Under the pieces are notes generated by a model. That model searched no databases and had not been told where the DNA came from. It was given only the letters and a program-made list of their open reading frames with translations. A DNA stretch of 64,000 nucleotides from Candidatus Poribacteria bacterium. Its GTDB lineage: Bacteria > Poribacteria > WGA-4E > JAJDTR01. This document shows positions 1 to 8,444 of the stretch, one piece after another (positions within the stretch are counted from its first letter, which is position 1; the number at the start of each line of letters is the position of its first letter). Both the position numbers and the translations under genes were made by a program. Location: assembly GCA_028820655.1 (NCBI GenBank), contig JAPPIK010000011.1, forward strand, positions 145,732 to 209,731, read 5' to 3'.

Positions 1-546
1 GATAACGGGGTTGTCGGGATGCTTCGTCCAATTCAGAAGCAGGTCATCTTGACTCGTAGCCAAACAGATTCCGTCCGGGAAGCCGTAGTAGATGAAGGTT
101 GGGATTCCCTCCTTGCTGATGAATGCACCGCCACTGAAACAGCCGATGCGGTCGGCGGGGCCGGGGCCCGGCGCCAGCGCGATGGGATGATGCACCCAGT
201 GGACGAGATCCACGCTGGATGCGTGTCCCCAATGAATCTGATTCCAGTAGGCGGCTTGCGGGTTGTATTGGTAGAAGAGGTGATATCGTCCTTTCCAATA
301 GATTGTGCCGTTGATGTCGTTCATCCAGCCCGAGGGCGGCATGAAATGGTAGACGGGTCGATGAGGATCGTCCCGGAATTTCTGCGTCAATGCCAGTGTC
401 GAGTCGATTAGTTTTTCAGTCTTTTCTATTTCTGTAGTGTAGTTCATGGATTGGATTCCGTTTGGTGAAAGTTGGGAGGTACTCACTTTGGCTATTGCAA
501 ACAGAAGGAGCAATGTCCAATACGTCAAGAGAAGCCTCATTTTCAT
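1..546 (-). CDS. GH32-family glycoside hydrolase, N-terminal part (runs off the left edge)
   Basis: The 5' part of a secreted glycosidase of family GH32 (fructan/sucrose beta-fructosidases). Residues 74-80 read WMNDING, the GH32 WMNDPNG box; Asp77 is the expected catalytic nucleophile. A stretch resembling YHLFYQYNP follows, also typical of the family. The longest in-frame start (position 546) adds a basic-hydrophobic signal peptide with core [15 protein letters not shown], so I prefer it to the internal ATG at 447. No Shine-Dalgarno is visible; a TATAAT lies five bases upstream of the ATG, which would fit a leaderless message. The C-terminal half is outside the window. Export fits an enzyme degrading external fructose polymers, but the exact substrate cannot be told from this part. 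Confidence 0.8.
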   Translation of the reverse strand, partial: MKMRLLLTYWTLLLLFAIAKVSTSQLSPNGIQSMNYTTEIEKTEKLIDSTLALTQKFRDDPHRPVYHFMPPSGWMNDINGTIYWKGRYHLFYQYNPQAAYWNQIHWGHASSVDLVHWVHHPIALAPGPGPADRIGCFSGGAFISKEGIPTFIYYGFPDGICLATSQDDLLLNWTKHPDNPVI

Positions 547-551
547 ATCGA

Positions 552-557
552 ATTATA
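552..557 (-). promoter_or_regulatory. Possible -10 element of the GH32 gene
   Basis: TATAAT on the minus strand (positions 557-552), five bases upstream of the ATG at 546. This would place the transcription start almost on the start codon. There is no good -35 hexamer at the expected distance, so support is weak. Confidence 0.25.
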
Positions 558-694
558 CCATTTTTAGGAGGCTTCGTGCATTAATGGCGTCAATCAACGG
601 GGTTAGAGAATCTCAAATGGCATGTGCTATGGGTGCTCTTTTGAAATCTTGTATCGCCCTTCATATCCGGTCGGTCGCTCCTACAAATGCGCAG

Positions 695-2599
695 TTAGAA
701 TGCGTAAGGGAAGAACTGGTGTACGTGGGCGCCTCGGAGTTCGCCGAAGATTGTCCATAACCCTCCGATGACATGCTGCCCCAGTATCAAGCCGACGAAG
801 AAGGGGACCGCCTTTCGATAGAGTCGGATTCCGCCGATTCGCAGGATGCACCATTTTATCAGCCATGCGCAAAAAAGTGAAGCCCAAGCGACACTCAGTA
901 CCCACCCACAAGCTACAGCATAGCCGACCGGGTGGAAAGGGAAGCCGACGAAGCGCTGATGAAGCAGCGTCAGTACCATCGTTATGCCTGCGCCTAACCC
1001 AACATCAATGAGCATTTGGTCGTTGCCCTCCAACGGGTTTTCCAGCCAGACCTCGAGCCGTCGGAACGATTCGCTGGATATAAGGTGATAAACATTTAAC
1101 GCACCGTGCCGATACATGTTATCCAGAAATACCCAAAATCCGGCGATGGTACCGACGATAATCGCAATAACCATTGCCCCCAAAAAGCCGCGGCTCGATG
1201 CCCTAATGGTTTGAGCAATTTTGAAGCCTTCCAGTTGGTGTCCGACGGGGTGGGAACGGTAGGCGCGGCTCATCCAGTAGGTTCGGCTGAAGAGTGCGAT
1301 GTTGCGTTGCCCCACCGACCGGGCGCCAAACGTGTTGAGGAGCATCATCTCGGGACCTATCCATTCGGCATCGTGGGCGGGCGGTCCAATCTCTGCTCGG
1401 ATTCGGGCAATGGCGAAGGCATAGACGATGTAGATTAATAGGAAAACGACGGCAATCCAAGGCGTCATCCCGGCATAACTTAGAGCAAGCACCAGGATAG
1501 CTCCTCCTACCAACAGACCGGCGATCGCCGTGCGATAGGTCATCGGCTCATCGGCGGTAGTTTCGAGGGGTTGACCGCGAATCGTCCAAACCGCAACCTG
1601 TTTGAGATATTTGCGACTGCCCCAGAGCGCGACGAAAGCGAGGACTATCCAAGCGCCTGCAGTTTCGAAACTCCTGTAAGGTCCGGGGACACTCCAGATT
1701 CCCGCCGCGTTCCGAAAGATGAGTTCGGCTTTCCAGAATAGATGGAAGAACCAGGCGGAGAAAGATAGGTTTAGCGGCAGGAAGTAACCCAACCCTACGA
1801 CAAAGGGATAAACGGCTACGGGTGTCCAACCGATGGCGTTCCAAGGTTTGGTGCTGAACAATGGCGTGGCATCGTAGGTGGGTTTTAGGGCGGGGAATGA
1901 CGGAAAGATCCCGTGTACTCCGTTAATCACGTCCATGCCGCCGGCAAGGGCAAAACCGAGCCACAAACCGCGATTTCCCAGCAGTCCGGTGCCGCCGCGC
2001 GCCAGTTCGAGGGGTAGTTGGATGATTGGATAGGCTAACTTCTCATTTTCCGTCCACTGTTTTCGAACGATGGTGTTGATACAGAGCAGTACGAGGAGCA
2101 GCACAATCAGGAAGCCGCCCCAATAGGCTCCCGGCACCAGCCAGGCTTTGAGGTGTATTTCGCTATAGAGTGTGGATTCTCCGTGCTGGTAGCCTATGAG
2201 CGCTTGTTCATCCACGACACTCAACCAATCGGGGAGGTGCTTCCCGAATAGGACCCCCCACTGGTTCTCGGGTGTTGCAAACCAGAATGCGGTGAGATTC
2301 TGTATCATCACCAGCATCAGGTCGTGCCCAAAGATTGCTGTGGCGATGGCAAGCATCACGTATACGATCAGCAGTTCGCTCGGCTGGAAGGCGATGCCGG
2401 GACTATATCTCTTTAGCAGGGCGTTTAGAACGACCAGGACAAAGAGACTGAAGGTTACATTGTAAAAGAGCGTGAAGAGGGTGGAAAAAACGGGGCGATA
2501 GATGGTCTCTGCTTGCATAACCCAATAGAGGTTTATCGGGATCAGGATGATTCCCACGATGACTGGGCGGATAAATCGTCCCCGACTATTGGATTGCAA
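695..2599 (-). CDS. Polytopic membrane protein, DUF6785/DUF6784 type (copy 1)
   Basis: A 634-residue protein with many membrane segments. It begins with a hydrophobic helix around PVIVGIILIPINLYWVMQAE and ends in another helical cluster. Sequence and length match the DUF6785 (N-terminal) plus DUF6784 (C-terminal) family, frequent in Poribacteria-like and planctomycete genomes and of unknown function; a transporter role is only a guess from topology. Conserved stretches include RKQWTENEKL, AEIGPPAHDAEWIGPE and YRSHPVGHQLEGFK. The start is TTG followed by CAA, with GGAGG about 12 bases upstream; the paralogue at 15737 uses the same TTG-CAA start. The two copies are collinear over their full length. 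Confidence 0.85.
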   Translation of the reverse strand: MQSNSRGRFIRPVIVGIILIPINLYWVMQAETIYRPVFSTLFTLFYNVTFSLFVLVVLNALLKRYSPGIAFQPSELLIVYVMLAIATAIFGHDLMLVMIQNLTAFWFATPENQWGVLFGKHLPDWLSVVDEQALIGYQHGESTLYSEIHLKAWLVPGAYWGGFLIVLLLVLLCINTIVRKQWTENEKLAYPIIQLPLELARGGTGLLGNRGLWLGFALAGGMDVINGVHGIFPSFPALKPTYDATPLFSTKPWNAIGWTPVAVYPFVVGLGYFLPLNLSFSAWFFHLFWKAELIFRNAAGIWSVPGPYRSFETAGAWIVLAFVALWGSRKYLKQVAVWTIRGQPLETTADEPMTYRTAIAGLLVGGAILVLALSYAGMTPWIAVVFLLIYIVYAFAIARIRAEIGPPAHDAEWIGPEMMLLNTFGARSVGQRNIALFSRTYWMSRAYRSHPVGHQLEGFKIAQTIRASSRGFLGAMVIAIIVGTIAGFWVFLDNMYRHGALNVYHLISSESFRRLEVWLENPLEGNDQMLIDVGLGAGITMVLTLLHQRFVGFPFHPVGYAVACGWVLSVAWASLFCAWLIKWCILRIGGIRLYRKAVPFFVGLILGQHVIGGLWTIFGELRGAHVHQFFPYAF

Positions 2600-2747
2600 T
2601 CGTGATTGTGCGCCTCCATTGGATCCTAATCTAGAGTTGGTTGTGAGGCTTATCTCCTAAAACAGGCAGGGGTTGTTCGCATGATTGGTAGTTGAATGGA
2701 TACGACAAGGAATAGATAATCTTCGTCCTGTATTATGCAACTTGACG

Positions 2748-3215
2748 CTAGGACGAGCGTCTTTCAAGTCCCTTGGTCGGCTCCACCGTCAATGAGAAAT
2801 ATGACATGTCCGTGCTGCGGAAGATGTCCTCAACTCTCCTCACAAAGGATCGCTTCCGCTGCTCCACATCACCGGACGCATACACTCCGGCGCCGTTCAA
2901 GTACAAATACTTTTCAGACTTAATCAGTTCGCCGACGATGCGGAACTTCTGCCATTTAGCGCCGAAATTGTAGAACTCTTCGATTTGGTATGTCGCAAGG
3001 ACAATCATCGTGAGAACCAATGCCGCAACGCCTACTCGTGCCTTATATCCGGCAGGCACGGCGAATGTCAACGCGATTGCCAAGGCGGTGAGAACATTGC
3101 ATGAAATTGCGATAATCCTCAAGAACCTGTATATCCTCTGGTTCTTTACGGCGCTTTGATCGAAGTATTTAATCTGGTCGTCAACTCTATCATTGATATA
3201 CGATTCTACGTTCAT
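2748..3215 (-). CDS. SLATT/DUF4231-type two-TM protein
   Basis: A 155-residue protein. The N-terminal part (DQIKYFDQSAVKNQRIYR) leads into two adjacent membrane helices at about residues 31-57 and 60-85, then a soluble C-terminal tail with GEYLI-like GELIKSEKYLYLNG. This is the layout of DUF4231/SLATT proteins, which are predicted membrane effectors in prokaryotic conflict systems and are often next to nucleotide-signalling or toxin genes. AGAGGA lies six bases before the ATG. It lies downstream of the PIN/AAA pair on the same strand after a 281-base gap, so a shared defence role is plausible but not shown. No CD-NTase or other nucleotide-signal synthase is present nearby. Confidence 0.75.
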   Translation of the reverse strand: MNVESYINDRVDDQIKYFDQSAVKNQRIYRFLRIIAISCNVLTALAIALTFAVPAGYKARVGVAALVLTMIVLATYQIEEFYNFGAKWQKFRIVGELIKSEKYLYLNGAGVYASGDVEQRKRSFVRRVEDIFRSTDMSYFSLTVEPTKGLERRSS

Positions 3216-3496
3216 AGTATCCTCTTCAAGCTAAATTTGAATTGTATGCCCACAGTTGTTGGGGAATCACGTTCCGGAAGATTCAATACAATCTAATTAT
3301 ATAACGTATTTTCTCGCCTTTAGCAACAGCGCAATTGCATCTGAATTTAACAAATGTTAAGTTTTTGGTTCCTTGGATGTCTGAATGCGTTCGATGACCG
3401 AACCTTGGATTAGATCTGCACGGAAAATCCACGCGGACTGTCAAATACTTTAACGACCTCAGGCTTTCGTAATTGAGAATGATGGTTGTCAGTCAG

Positions 3497-3916
3497 TTAA
3501 GGACAGAAGACTTCAGTCAGCTTGTTCTTATCGTCTTTGGTCCGATACACCTCGCCGCCTACCAAATCGGGATTCGAAAAATCACAGCACAAGTCGTTGT
3601 CATCGGAGACTAGCAACTTTACTTCTGCTACAATGGCTAATGCGATGATGTGCGCGTCATTCGACTTTGTTTTACCTTCTAGTTCAGCCTGTTTTATTCG
3701 GACCGCGTTCGTTGGCACAAGTTTGAGTTTCGCTCTCCTTTGCAGCTGTGTCCTTACCTTGGGTGCCTCTTTATCCCATTCTCTTTTTACGTCCTCGGTA
3801 TTTGCGTATGCTATTTTCCCGTAGCCACGATACACCCAATCTCGCACAGGTTTCATGTTTTCATCAGCCGGTTTCTGAAATTTGCCAAACCTACTGGCAT
3901 CCAAGACAATGCACAT
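3497..3916 (-). CDS. PIN-domain nuclease paired with an AAA ATPase
   Basis: A 139-residue protein with a PIN-like arrangement of acidic residues: Asp6 in CIVLDASRF, Asp87 in SNDAHIIALA, and Asp105/Asp108 in LLVSDDNDL. PIN domains are Mg-dependent ribonucleases, mostly toxins. The start codon comes three bases after the stop of the upstream ATPase gene, with GAGG overlapping that gene's end, so the two are almost certainly co-translated. That points to a two-component module in which the ATPase controls or activates the nuclease. The length is normal for a PIN toxin. It has no adjacent small antitoxin of a usual type, which makes an ATPase-gated effector more likely than a classic VapC. Confidence 0.75.
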   Translation of the reverse strand: MCIVLDASRFGKFQKPADENMKPVRDWVYRGYGKIAYANTEDVKREWDKEAPKVRTQLQRRAKLKLVPTNAVRIKQAELEGKTKSNDAHIIALAIVAEVKLLVSDDNDLCCDFSNPDLVGGEVYRTKDDKNKLTEVFCP

Positions 3917-3919
3917 CCC

Positions 3920-5203
3920 TTATTCCTCAAACCCCATCAGCTGATCAGTTTCCTTTAGGAAGAATGCTCCGTAATGTTTCGGCACACCGATCATGTTCGC
4001 CATCTCATCAAAACTGATGTTATGCACTTTGACAACACGTGCCTTTGGCTCCAGATATATCAATGATACATCGTCGGGAGAGATGGTGCCCTTCCTGATT
4101 TCAATTCGTGCACGGTCAATTATGTAGTCGCTGTGTGTTTCAATGATGAACGAGCGTTTACCCTGCCCGGCCAATGTGGCTAACAGGGAGGAGATTTCCG
4201 CTTGTGCTTTAGGATGCAGATGGATTTCAGGTTGTTGAAGTAGGGAAAAGGGCATCTCTGTTATGGGACCAAGGGAACTTGGTAGATCCAAAATCTGCAC
4301 CAGAATTGGTAAGATCTGACTTACGCCATAACCGACATCACTGATTTTAGTGCTGGGACCTCTTGCCTTGATTTTTAGTTTAAATGAAGTATTACGTGAC
4401 TTCATATTCACAATCTCTATATTCTGAAACAGTCCCGAACTGTGTCCAAATTTTATCAGTTGTTGCTTCAAGGCCTCCCAGTCCTCTTTTTTAGTCGCTT
4501 TTCTTTCCATCAACTGCATCGGTACATCGCTGCCTTCAGGATCATCAGAGATCTTCGTCGAATTATAGGACTGTTTCGGGTGTGATCGAACAGGTGCGAT
4601 ACTAAACGCGAGAGTTGGTTTATCACGCCATAAAACTGTGGGCTTCGTCTTCAAATACTTTTGTAAAGCCTTCTCGTCTTCAGACTCGGCTTCAGACAAT
4701 ATGTAGCGGAGAAATGCAGAAGGCGGAAATCCACTCATCAAATCATAACTATGAATTATGTAATACTTATTTCTCTCTATGTCAAAGTCTGCTATATGTG
4801 TATCCAGCTCTAGTCCCAAATCCGGTTTACAAACAATTTCGCCATCATGGAATTTCAGCAAAGCTTCACCGACGACAGGTTCTCGCGTCTCTTTATCCTC
4901 ACCGAATTCAAGAATCCATTCAACGTTTTCTTTTCCGTGTTCAAAATTAAACCCAAGTTTGAAAATCTTCTCTTTTTTCCTGCTATTTCTGACAATATCC
5001 TCAAAATAGTCCATTTTATAGGGGGAACGATTAAAATCCACCACTCCCTCAGTAAAGCAGTTTGCCAACGCCTGGAAACATCCCAAAGCGGTCGTTTTTC
5101 CGGTGCTGTTTTCACCAACTAAGAAGGTCAGAGGACGAATCTCAAAATTCTGGCGTTCGGCAAAACAGCGTACCTCTTCGATTGAGAATTGGGTGATCTT
5201 CAT
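3920..5203 (-). CDS. OLD/RecF-like AAA ATPase of a two-gene defence-like module
   Basis: A 427-residue ABC-type ATPase of the AAA_21/AAA_15 class. Walker A is GENSTGKT at residues 30-37. The Walker B region reads QQPEIHLHPKAQAEI, followed by the H-loop region IIETHSDYIIDR. There is no TOPRIM nuclease domain at the C terminus; instead the next gene supplies a PIN nuclease. This resembles the logic of ATPase-plus-effector anti-phage systems such as PARIS or Gabija, but with a different effector. GGAGG lies eight bases upstream of the ATG. The intergenic region upstream to 5341 shows no further gene. DNA damage or phage-protein sensing is inferred from the family, not seen here. Confidence 0.85.
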   Translation of the reverse strand: MKITQFSIEEVRCFAERQNFEIRPLTFLVGENSTGKTTALGCFQALANCFTEGVVDFNRSPYKMDYFEDIVRNSRKKEKIFKLGFNFEHGKENVEWILEFGEDKETREPVVGEALLKFHDGEIVCKPDLGLELDTHIADFDIERNKYYIIHSYDLMSGFPPSAFLRYILSEAESEDEKALQKYLKTKPTVLWRDKPTLAFSIAPVRSHPKQSYNSTKISDDPEGSDVPMQLMERKATKKEDWEALKQQLIKFGHSSGLFQNIEIVNMKSRNTSFKLKIKARGPSTKISDVGYGVSQILPILVQILDLPSSLGPITEMPFSLLQQPEIHLHPKAQAEISSLLATLAGQGKRSFIIETHSDYIIDRARIEIRKGTISPDDVSLIYLEPKARVVKVHNISFDEMANMIGVPKHYGAFFLKETDQLMGFEE

Positions 5204-5341
5204 ACCGACACCTCCAAAATCGTCGTCTTGTTAACGGGTATGTGATTTACGTTTTTCATTTGGCAAACTCAACTGGTAGAACTAAGAAACGCGCAATGAA
5301 TTGCACTACTACGAACTCCGTTTACTGACGATCGTTAGCCC

Positions 5342-6544
5342 TTACGAGTAGGCGGTGTAACCGGGTGCAATGTCCGCCACGGAGACTGGGCAGATTTCGC
5401 GGGCGGAGCGTATTGCGGCTAAGGTGCAGCGTACGGCATGCACACCGTCCTCCCCGGAATAACGGGGTGAGGTATCATGGTGGATACAGTCGATAAGGTG
5501 ATGGACTTGGTTTATATGTCCGTAGCTGTAGTAGCTGATGTCGGATTGCCAGACGTCGTCGCCTCCCTCGTCAAAGCGGAAGGCGCGGGTTTCTTTGCCC
5601 TCCCGATGCAAGAGAAGATGCTGCTGCTCTCCGTTCCACAGCAGATTGTGACCACCCTCTCCCAGCACCTCAATCATGCCATGCACTCCGATGACGGTTG
5701 TGCTGAAGCCGTGCATGTAGTCGAATTTGCCGTTCAACCGCTCGGCGCGCATCCACAGCCCTTGGCAATCGGTGTCCTCATACTTCCACGTAATGATTGG
5801 AATGTCGACCTCGGGGATCGAGTAGGGATCGTGGGCAGCGCCGCCCCCGTTCGTATCCGTCTTGCAGGTGGCGGTGACGGCGGAAATTTCGGCGATGCGG
5901 GCATCTCCCATGAGGTATTCGGCGGTGGCGAAGAAATGCACGGCGTGGTCGAAGATCCACGGGTAGTCGCCGCCGCCGGACTTTTCGCCATCCACGCGCC
6001 AGTTTCGGGCTTCGGGGATCTCCTCGACCACCTCTCGTTCGCGCTCGAACCACGCGCCGTGCCGCTGCCGGATCTGGAGGGGGCGTCCAATCTCTCCGGC
6101 ATCGATCAGTTCGCGCGCTTTCATGTGGGATGTGATAAAGACATACGTTTCACCGACAACCAGTTTGACACCGTTCCTCTTTACCGCTTCGCAGGCTTCG
6201 AGACCTTCAGCCACGTTGCGGCAGAAGGGTTTTTCGCAATGGACATGCATCCCGGCTTCGGCGGCTTGGCGGGTCATGGACGGGTGCAGGAAGGTCGGAG
6301 TGGCAATGTCAACGGTGTTGATTGGCGCTTTCCGCAGCATCTCTTCATAGGAGGTGTAGACAGCCTCGATGCCGTGCTCCGACGCGAATTGATTCGCTCT
6401 AGCCTCATCGAGATCGCAGATGGCAACGACCTCGGCATTTGGATGGCTTGCGTAGCCTTTCAGGTGGGAGGCTGCCACAAGCCCCAGCCCTACGATGCCT
6501 ACGTGTACAGACTTTGACCTATTTTCTTCAGCATTTCTACTCAT
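5342..6544 (-). CDS. Gfo/Idh/MocA-family NAD(P)-dependent oxidoreductase
   Basis: A 400-residue oxidoreductase with an N-terminal Rossmann fold (VGIVGLGLVAASHLKGY, residues about 15-32) and the family signature EKPFCRN near residue 105. The C-terminal alpha/beta domain binds substrate. Family members oxidise or epimerise sugars and inositols. The gene is the last of a minus-strand group: DUF3500 (6982-8028), a small unknown gene (6555-6965), then this one after 10 bases. That arrangement suggests co-transcription. The opposite strand also shows a long open frame here, but it has no recognisable domain and is a GC-pattern shadow. Confidence 0.9.
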   Translation of the reverse strand: MSRNAEENRSKSVHVGIVGLGLVAASHLKGYASHPNAEVVAICDLDEARANQFASEHGIEAVYTSYEEMLRKAPINTVDIATPTFLHPSMTRQAAEAGMHVHCEKPFCRNVAEGLEACEAVKRNGVKLVVGETYVFITSHMKARELIDAGEIGRPLQIRQRHGAWFEREREVVEEIPEARNWRVDGEKSGGGDYPWIFDHAVHFFATAEYLMGDARIAEISAVTATCKTDTNGGGAAHDPYSIPEVDIPIITWKYEDTDCQGLWMRAERLNGKFDYMHGFSTTVIGVHGMIEVLGEGGHNLLWNGEQQHLLLHREGKETRAFRFDEGGDDVWQSDISYYSYGHINQVHHLIDCIHHDTSPRYSGEDGVHAVRCTLAAIRSAREICPVSVADIAPGYTAYS

Positions 6545-6554
6545 TGCTTCTTTG

Positions 6555-6965
6555 TCAGAGATTCACTTTGCTGAGTTTTGCTTCGTAGATTATTAGGTCT
6601 CTGAACATTCGTCTAGCTTCTTCGCGGAGCTGTGTCCATCCAGGTGGATCTCCGTCAAGATGGAAGTCAATCCGCTCCTCGTCTCTAAGTGTCCATGCAA
6701 CCTGTGGTAATGATTGACACGATTCAAAATATTCTGGGATAAATGCTAAGCATGCGTCGATTAGAGCATCAGGATGATCCGGCCCCGCAGGAATTATTGT
6801 AGAAATCTTCCCGATGGGATTGATTGACGTATCAAAATAATGTGCTTCCAACCACTGACGGTCAGCATCCCCAACAAGAATTTGAAAATGAATTGGGTTG
6901 ATACCGTCCGCTCCCATAAAGCCACCTTCACCTCCAATGCAATAGATTCTGGAATAACCTGCCAT
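6555..6965 (-). CDS. Hypothetical protein, 136 residues
   Basis: I do not recognise the family. The protein is soluble with no membrane segment or signal peptide. It starts MAGYSRIYCIGGEGGFMGADG, with glycines near the N terminus, and has many acidic residues in the second half. The start is well supported: AAGGAGG lies seven bases before the ATG. It sits 16 bases downstream of the DUF3500 stop and 10 bases before the Gfo/Idh start, so it belongs to that operon. Confidence 0.7.
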   Translation of the reverse strand: MAGYSRIYCIGGEGGFMGADGINPIHFQILVGDADRQWLEAHYFDTSINPIGKISTIIPAGPDHPDALIDACLAFIPEYFESCQSLPQVAWTLRDEERIDFHLDGDPPGWTQLREEARRMFRDLIIYEAKLSKVNL

Positions 6966-6981
6966 CTATTCCTCCTTATTA

Positions 6982-8028
6982 TCAATGTTGATGGTGTCTG
7001 GTGGGTTCGGCGTGTTGATAGTGCATACGGAGGAGGTCTAGCCCGAAATCGTCCTCCATGTGCCGCCAAACGGTATGGATGTGGTTGGCGTTATTCTGCG
7101 TGTTGTCATACTCCGCGAAGAAGAACGGTCCGTGAAGGCGATAGTAGTGCGGTTTTCCGCGTTCCTCGGCGCCCGCCCAAGCAAAATGGACGTCGTTCAG
7201 ATTGGCATCTCGTAGTTTCCGATGTTCTATATCGGCTATCTCCTGCGGCAACCGATCTACATACTCATGAATCAACTTGACAAGAAGCTCGCGCTGCGGG
7301 GTTTCCATCGACTCAACAGCCAAACCTTGCACCGCCCCAACCTCGACCTTCAGTTGTTCGCGAGTCAGAATATCGGGAGGCGCGGTCGGGTTGATGACCG
7401 CTTTTCCTCTCTGATCCGTCTTCAAGCTGCCGAGAAGTTGGCGCGCCAGGTCTTCCTCGGTGGAAAGAATGCGCAGCCCTTTTTCGGCGCCATGCCTCAC
7501 TTCTGCGGGATTGGAGCCGAAAAAGGAGGGGTTCGGAGAGATGAATTCCCGGTTGATTACGGTAAAGTGAAGAGAGACGTGGTGCCCTTCCGCCCGCCAA
7601 CCCCAAGGCTCGTTACTGGTCGGGTCGCCGAAAACGGAGAAGAAATATTTATCCGGGTCGCGCGGAAATCGGGTATCGCCCTCGGCGCGTTCAATTTCGC
7701 CGAGTGTCGGTTCGAGGTCGATGATTGCGGTCGCTTTGCGATACCCCTGTTCGCTCAACCCGCATTCCATCAGCTTGAAGGCAGCCTTCCGTTGCGCGTC
7801 ATTCATCTCCTTGAGTAGTACGCCCTTGCGTTCCCACAACTCCATCGGGACAAAGTGCCAACGCAGCCGCTCGGCATCGGCAAACTGAAATTCCGCTTTT
7901 CGGCGCAGAGCGGGCGTCAGGGTCTCCAAGAAATTCGCGCATGCATTCGCCATCCGTTCGGCGGTTTCCGGCGCGGGAATGGTCAAGAGGGGCTTCGAGT
8001 CATTTTGAGTGTGGGTATGTTCGGCCAT
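6982..8028 (-). CDS. DUF3500 family protein
   Basis: A 348-residue protein matching DUF3500 over its length: an early helical part (FLETLTPALRRKAEFQFADAERLRWHFVP), the GWRAEGHHVSLHFTVI segment, and the C-terminal FAWAGAEERGKPHYYRLHGP followed by EYDNTQNNANHIHTVWR. The several conserved His residues (GHHVSLHF, NHIH) suggest metal or substrate binding, but the biochemical function is unknown. There is no signal peptide in this copy. It is the first gene of the three-gene minus-strand operon ending with the Gfo/Idh oxidoreductase. The region upstream carries a MITE-like element. Confidence 0.88.
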   Translation of the reverse strand: MAEHTHTQNDSKPLLTIPAPETAERMANACANFLETLTPALRRKAEFQFADAERLRWHFVPMELWERKGVLLKEMNDAQRKAAFKLMECGLSEQGYRKATAIIDLEPTLGEIERAEGDTRFPRDPDKYFFSVFGDPTSNEPWGWRAEGHHVSLHFTVINREFISPNPSFFGSNPAEVRHGAEKGLRILSTEEDLARQLLGSLKTDQRGKAVINPTAPPDILTREQLKVEVGAVQGLAVESMETPQRELLVKLIHEYVDRLPQEIADIEHRKLRDANLNDVHFAWAGAEERGKPHYYRLHGPFFFAEYDNTQNNANHIHTVWRHMEDDFGLDLLRMHYQHAEPTRHHQH

Positions 8029-8115
8029 GTAGAAAACCTCTATTTGTAAGTGTTCTGTGGATCTCTACCGCCATCGCTATCCGCTCTGTTGCTGGCTAGT
8101 GATTAGTGGTTAGTA

Positions 8116-8295
8116 ATACCATTTCGCTTGAATAATGGTGCATATGATGTCTGAACTATATCGCCCATTTTCTCTGTAGGCGGGGCATCTTGCCCCGCCG
8201 AATTTGCACGGAGACAAAGTTGATTATTTCGCTCCAAGCAGGTCTCTTCACTTAATACATGAAATCAATGCACTTCCATTTTATAGAAATGGTAT
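8116..8295. repeat. MITE-like element A (uninterrupted copy)
   Basis: A 180-bp element whose ends are imperfect inverted repeats. The left end starts ATACCATTTCGCTTGAATAA; the right end, read on the other strand, starts ATACCATTTCTATAAAATGG; both continue to TGCAT. The middle forms a strong hairpin, GGCGGGGCATCTTGCCCCGCC. It has no coding capacity. A second copy lies at 36061-36301 with an insertion in the hairpin loop. Confidence 0.7.
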
Positions 8296-8444
8296 AAGAA
8301 CACTCGGAGTGTGAGCTCTTCTGTGTAAGTCTATTTTAGAACTTGATACTCCCGCTTTCCTTCAACGCCTGATTTAATCCGTTTGTTATGTCGCTTAAAT
8401 GCACGGAGTCGAGCTAATTATGTGCACGTAACCTGTGGACAATT

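Noticed and set aside
2748-3215. CBASS or other nucleotide-signalling operon around the SLATT protein
   Set aside because: No CD-NTase, TIR or other signal synthase lies next to it.
5477-6517. Long plus-strand open frame (346 codons)
   Set aside because: It lies opposite a clear Gfo/Idh gene, has no recognisable domain or Shine-Dalgarno, and follows that gene's codon pattern.
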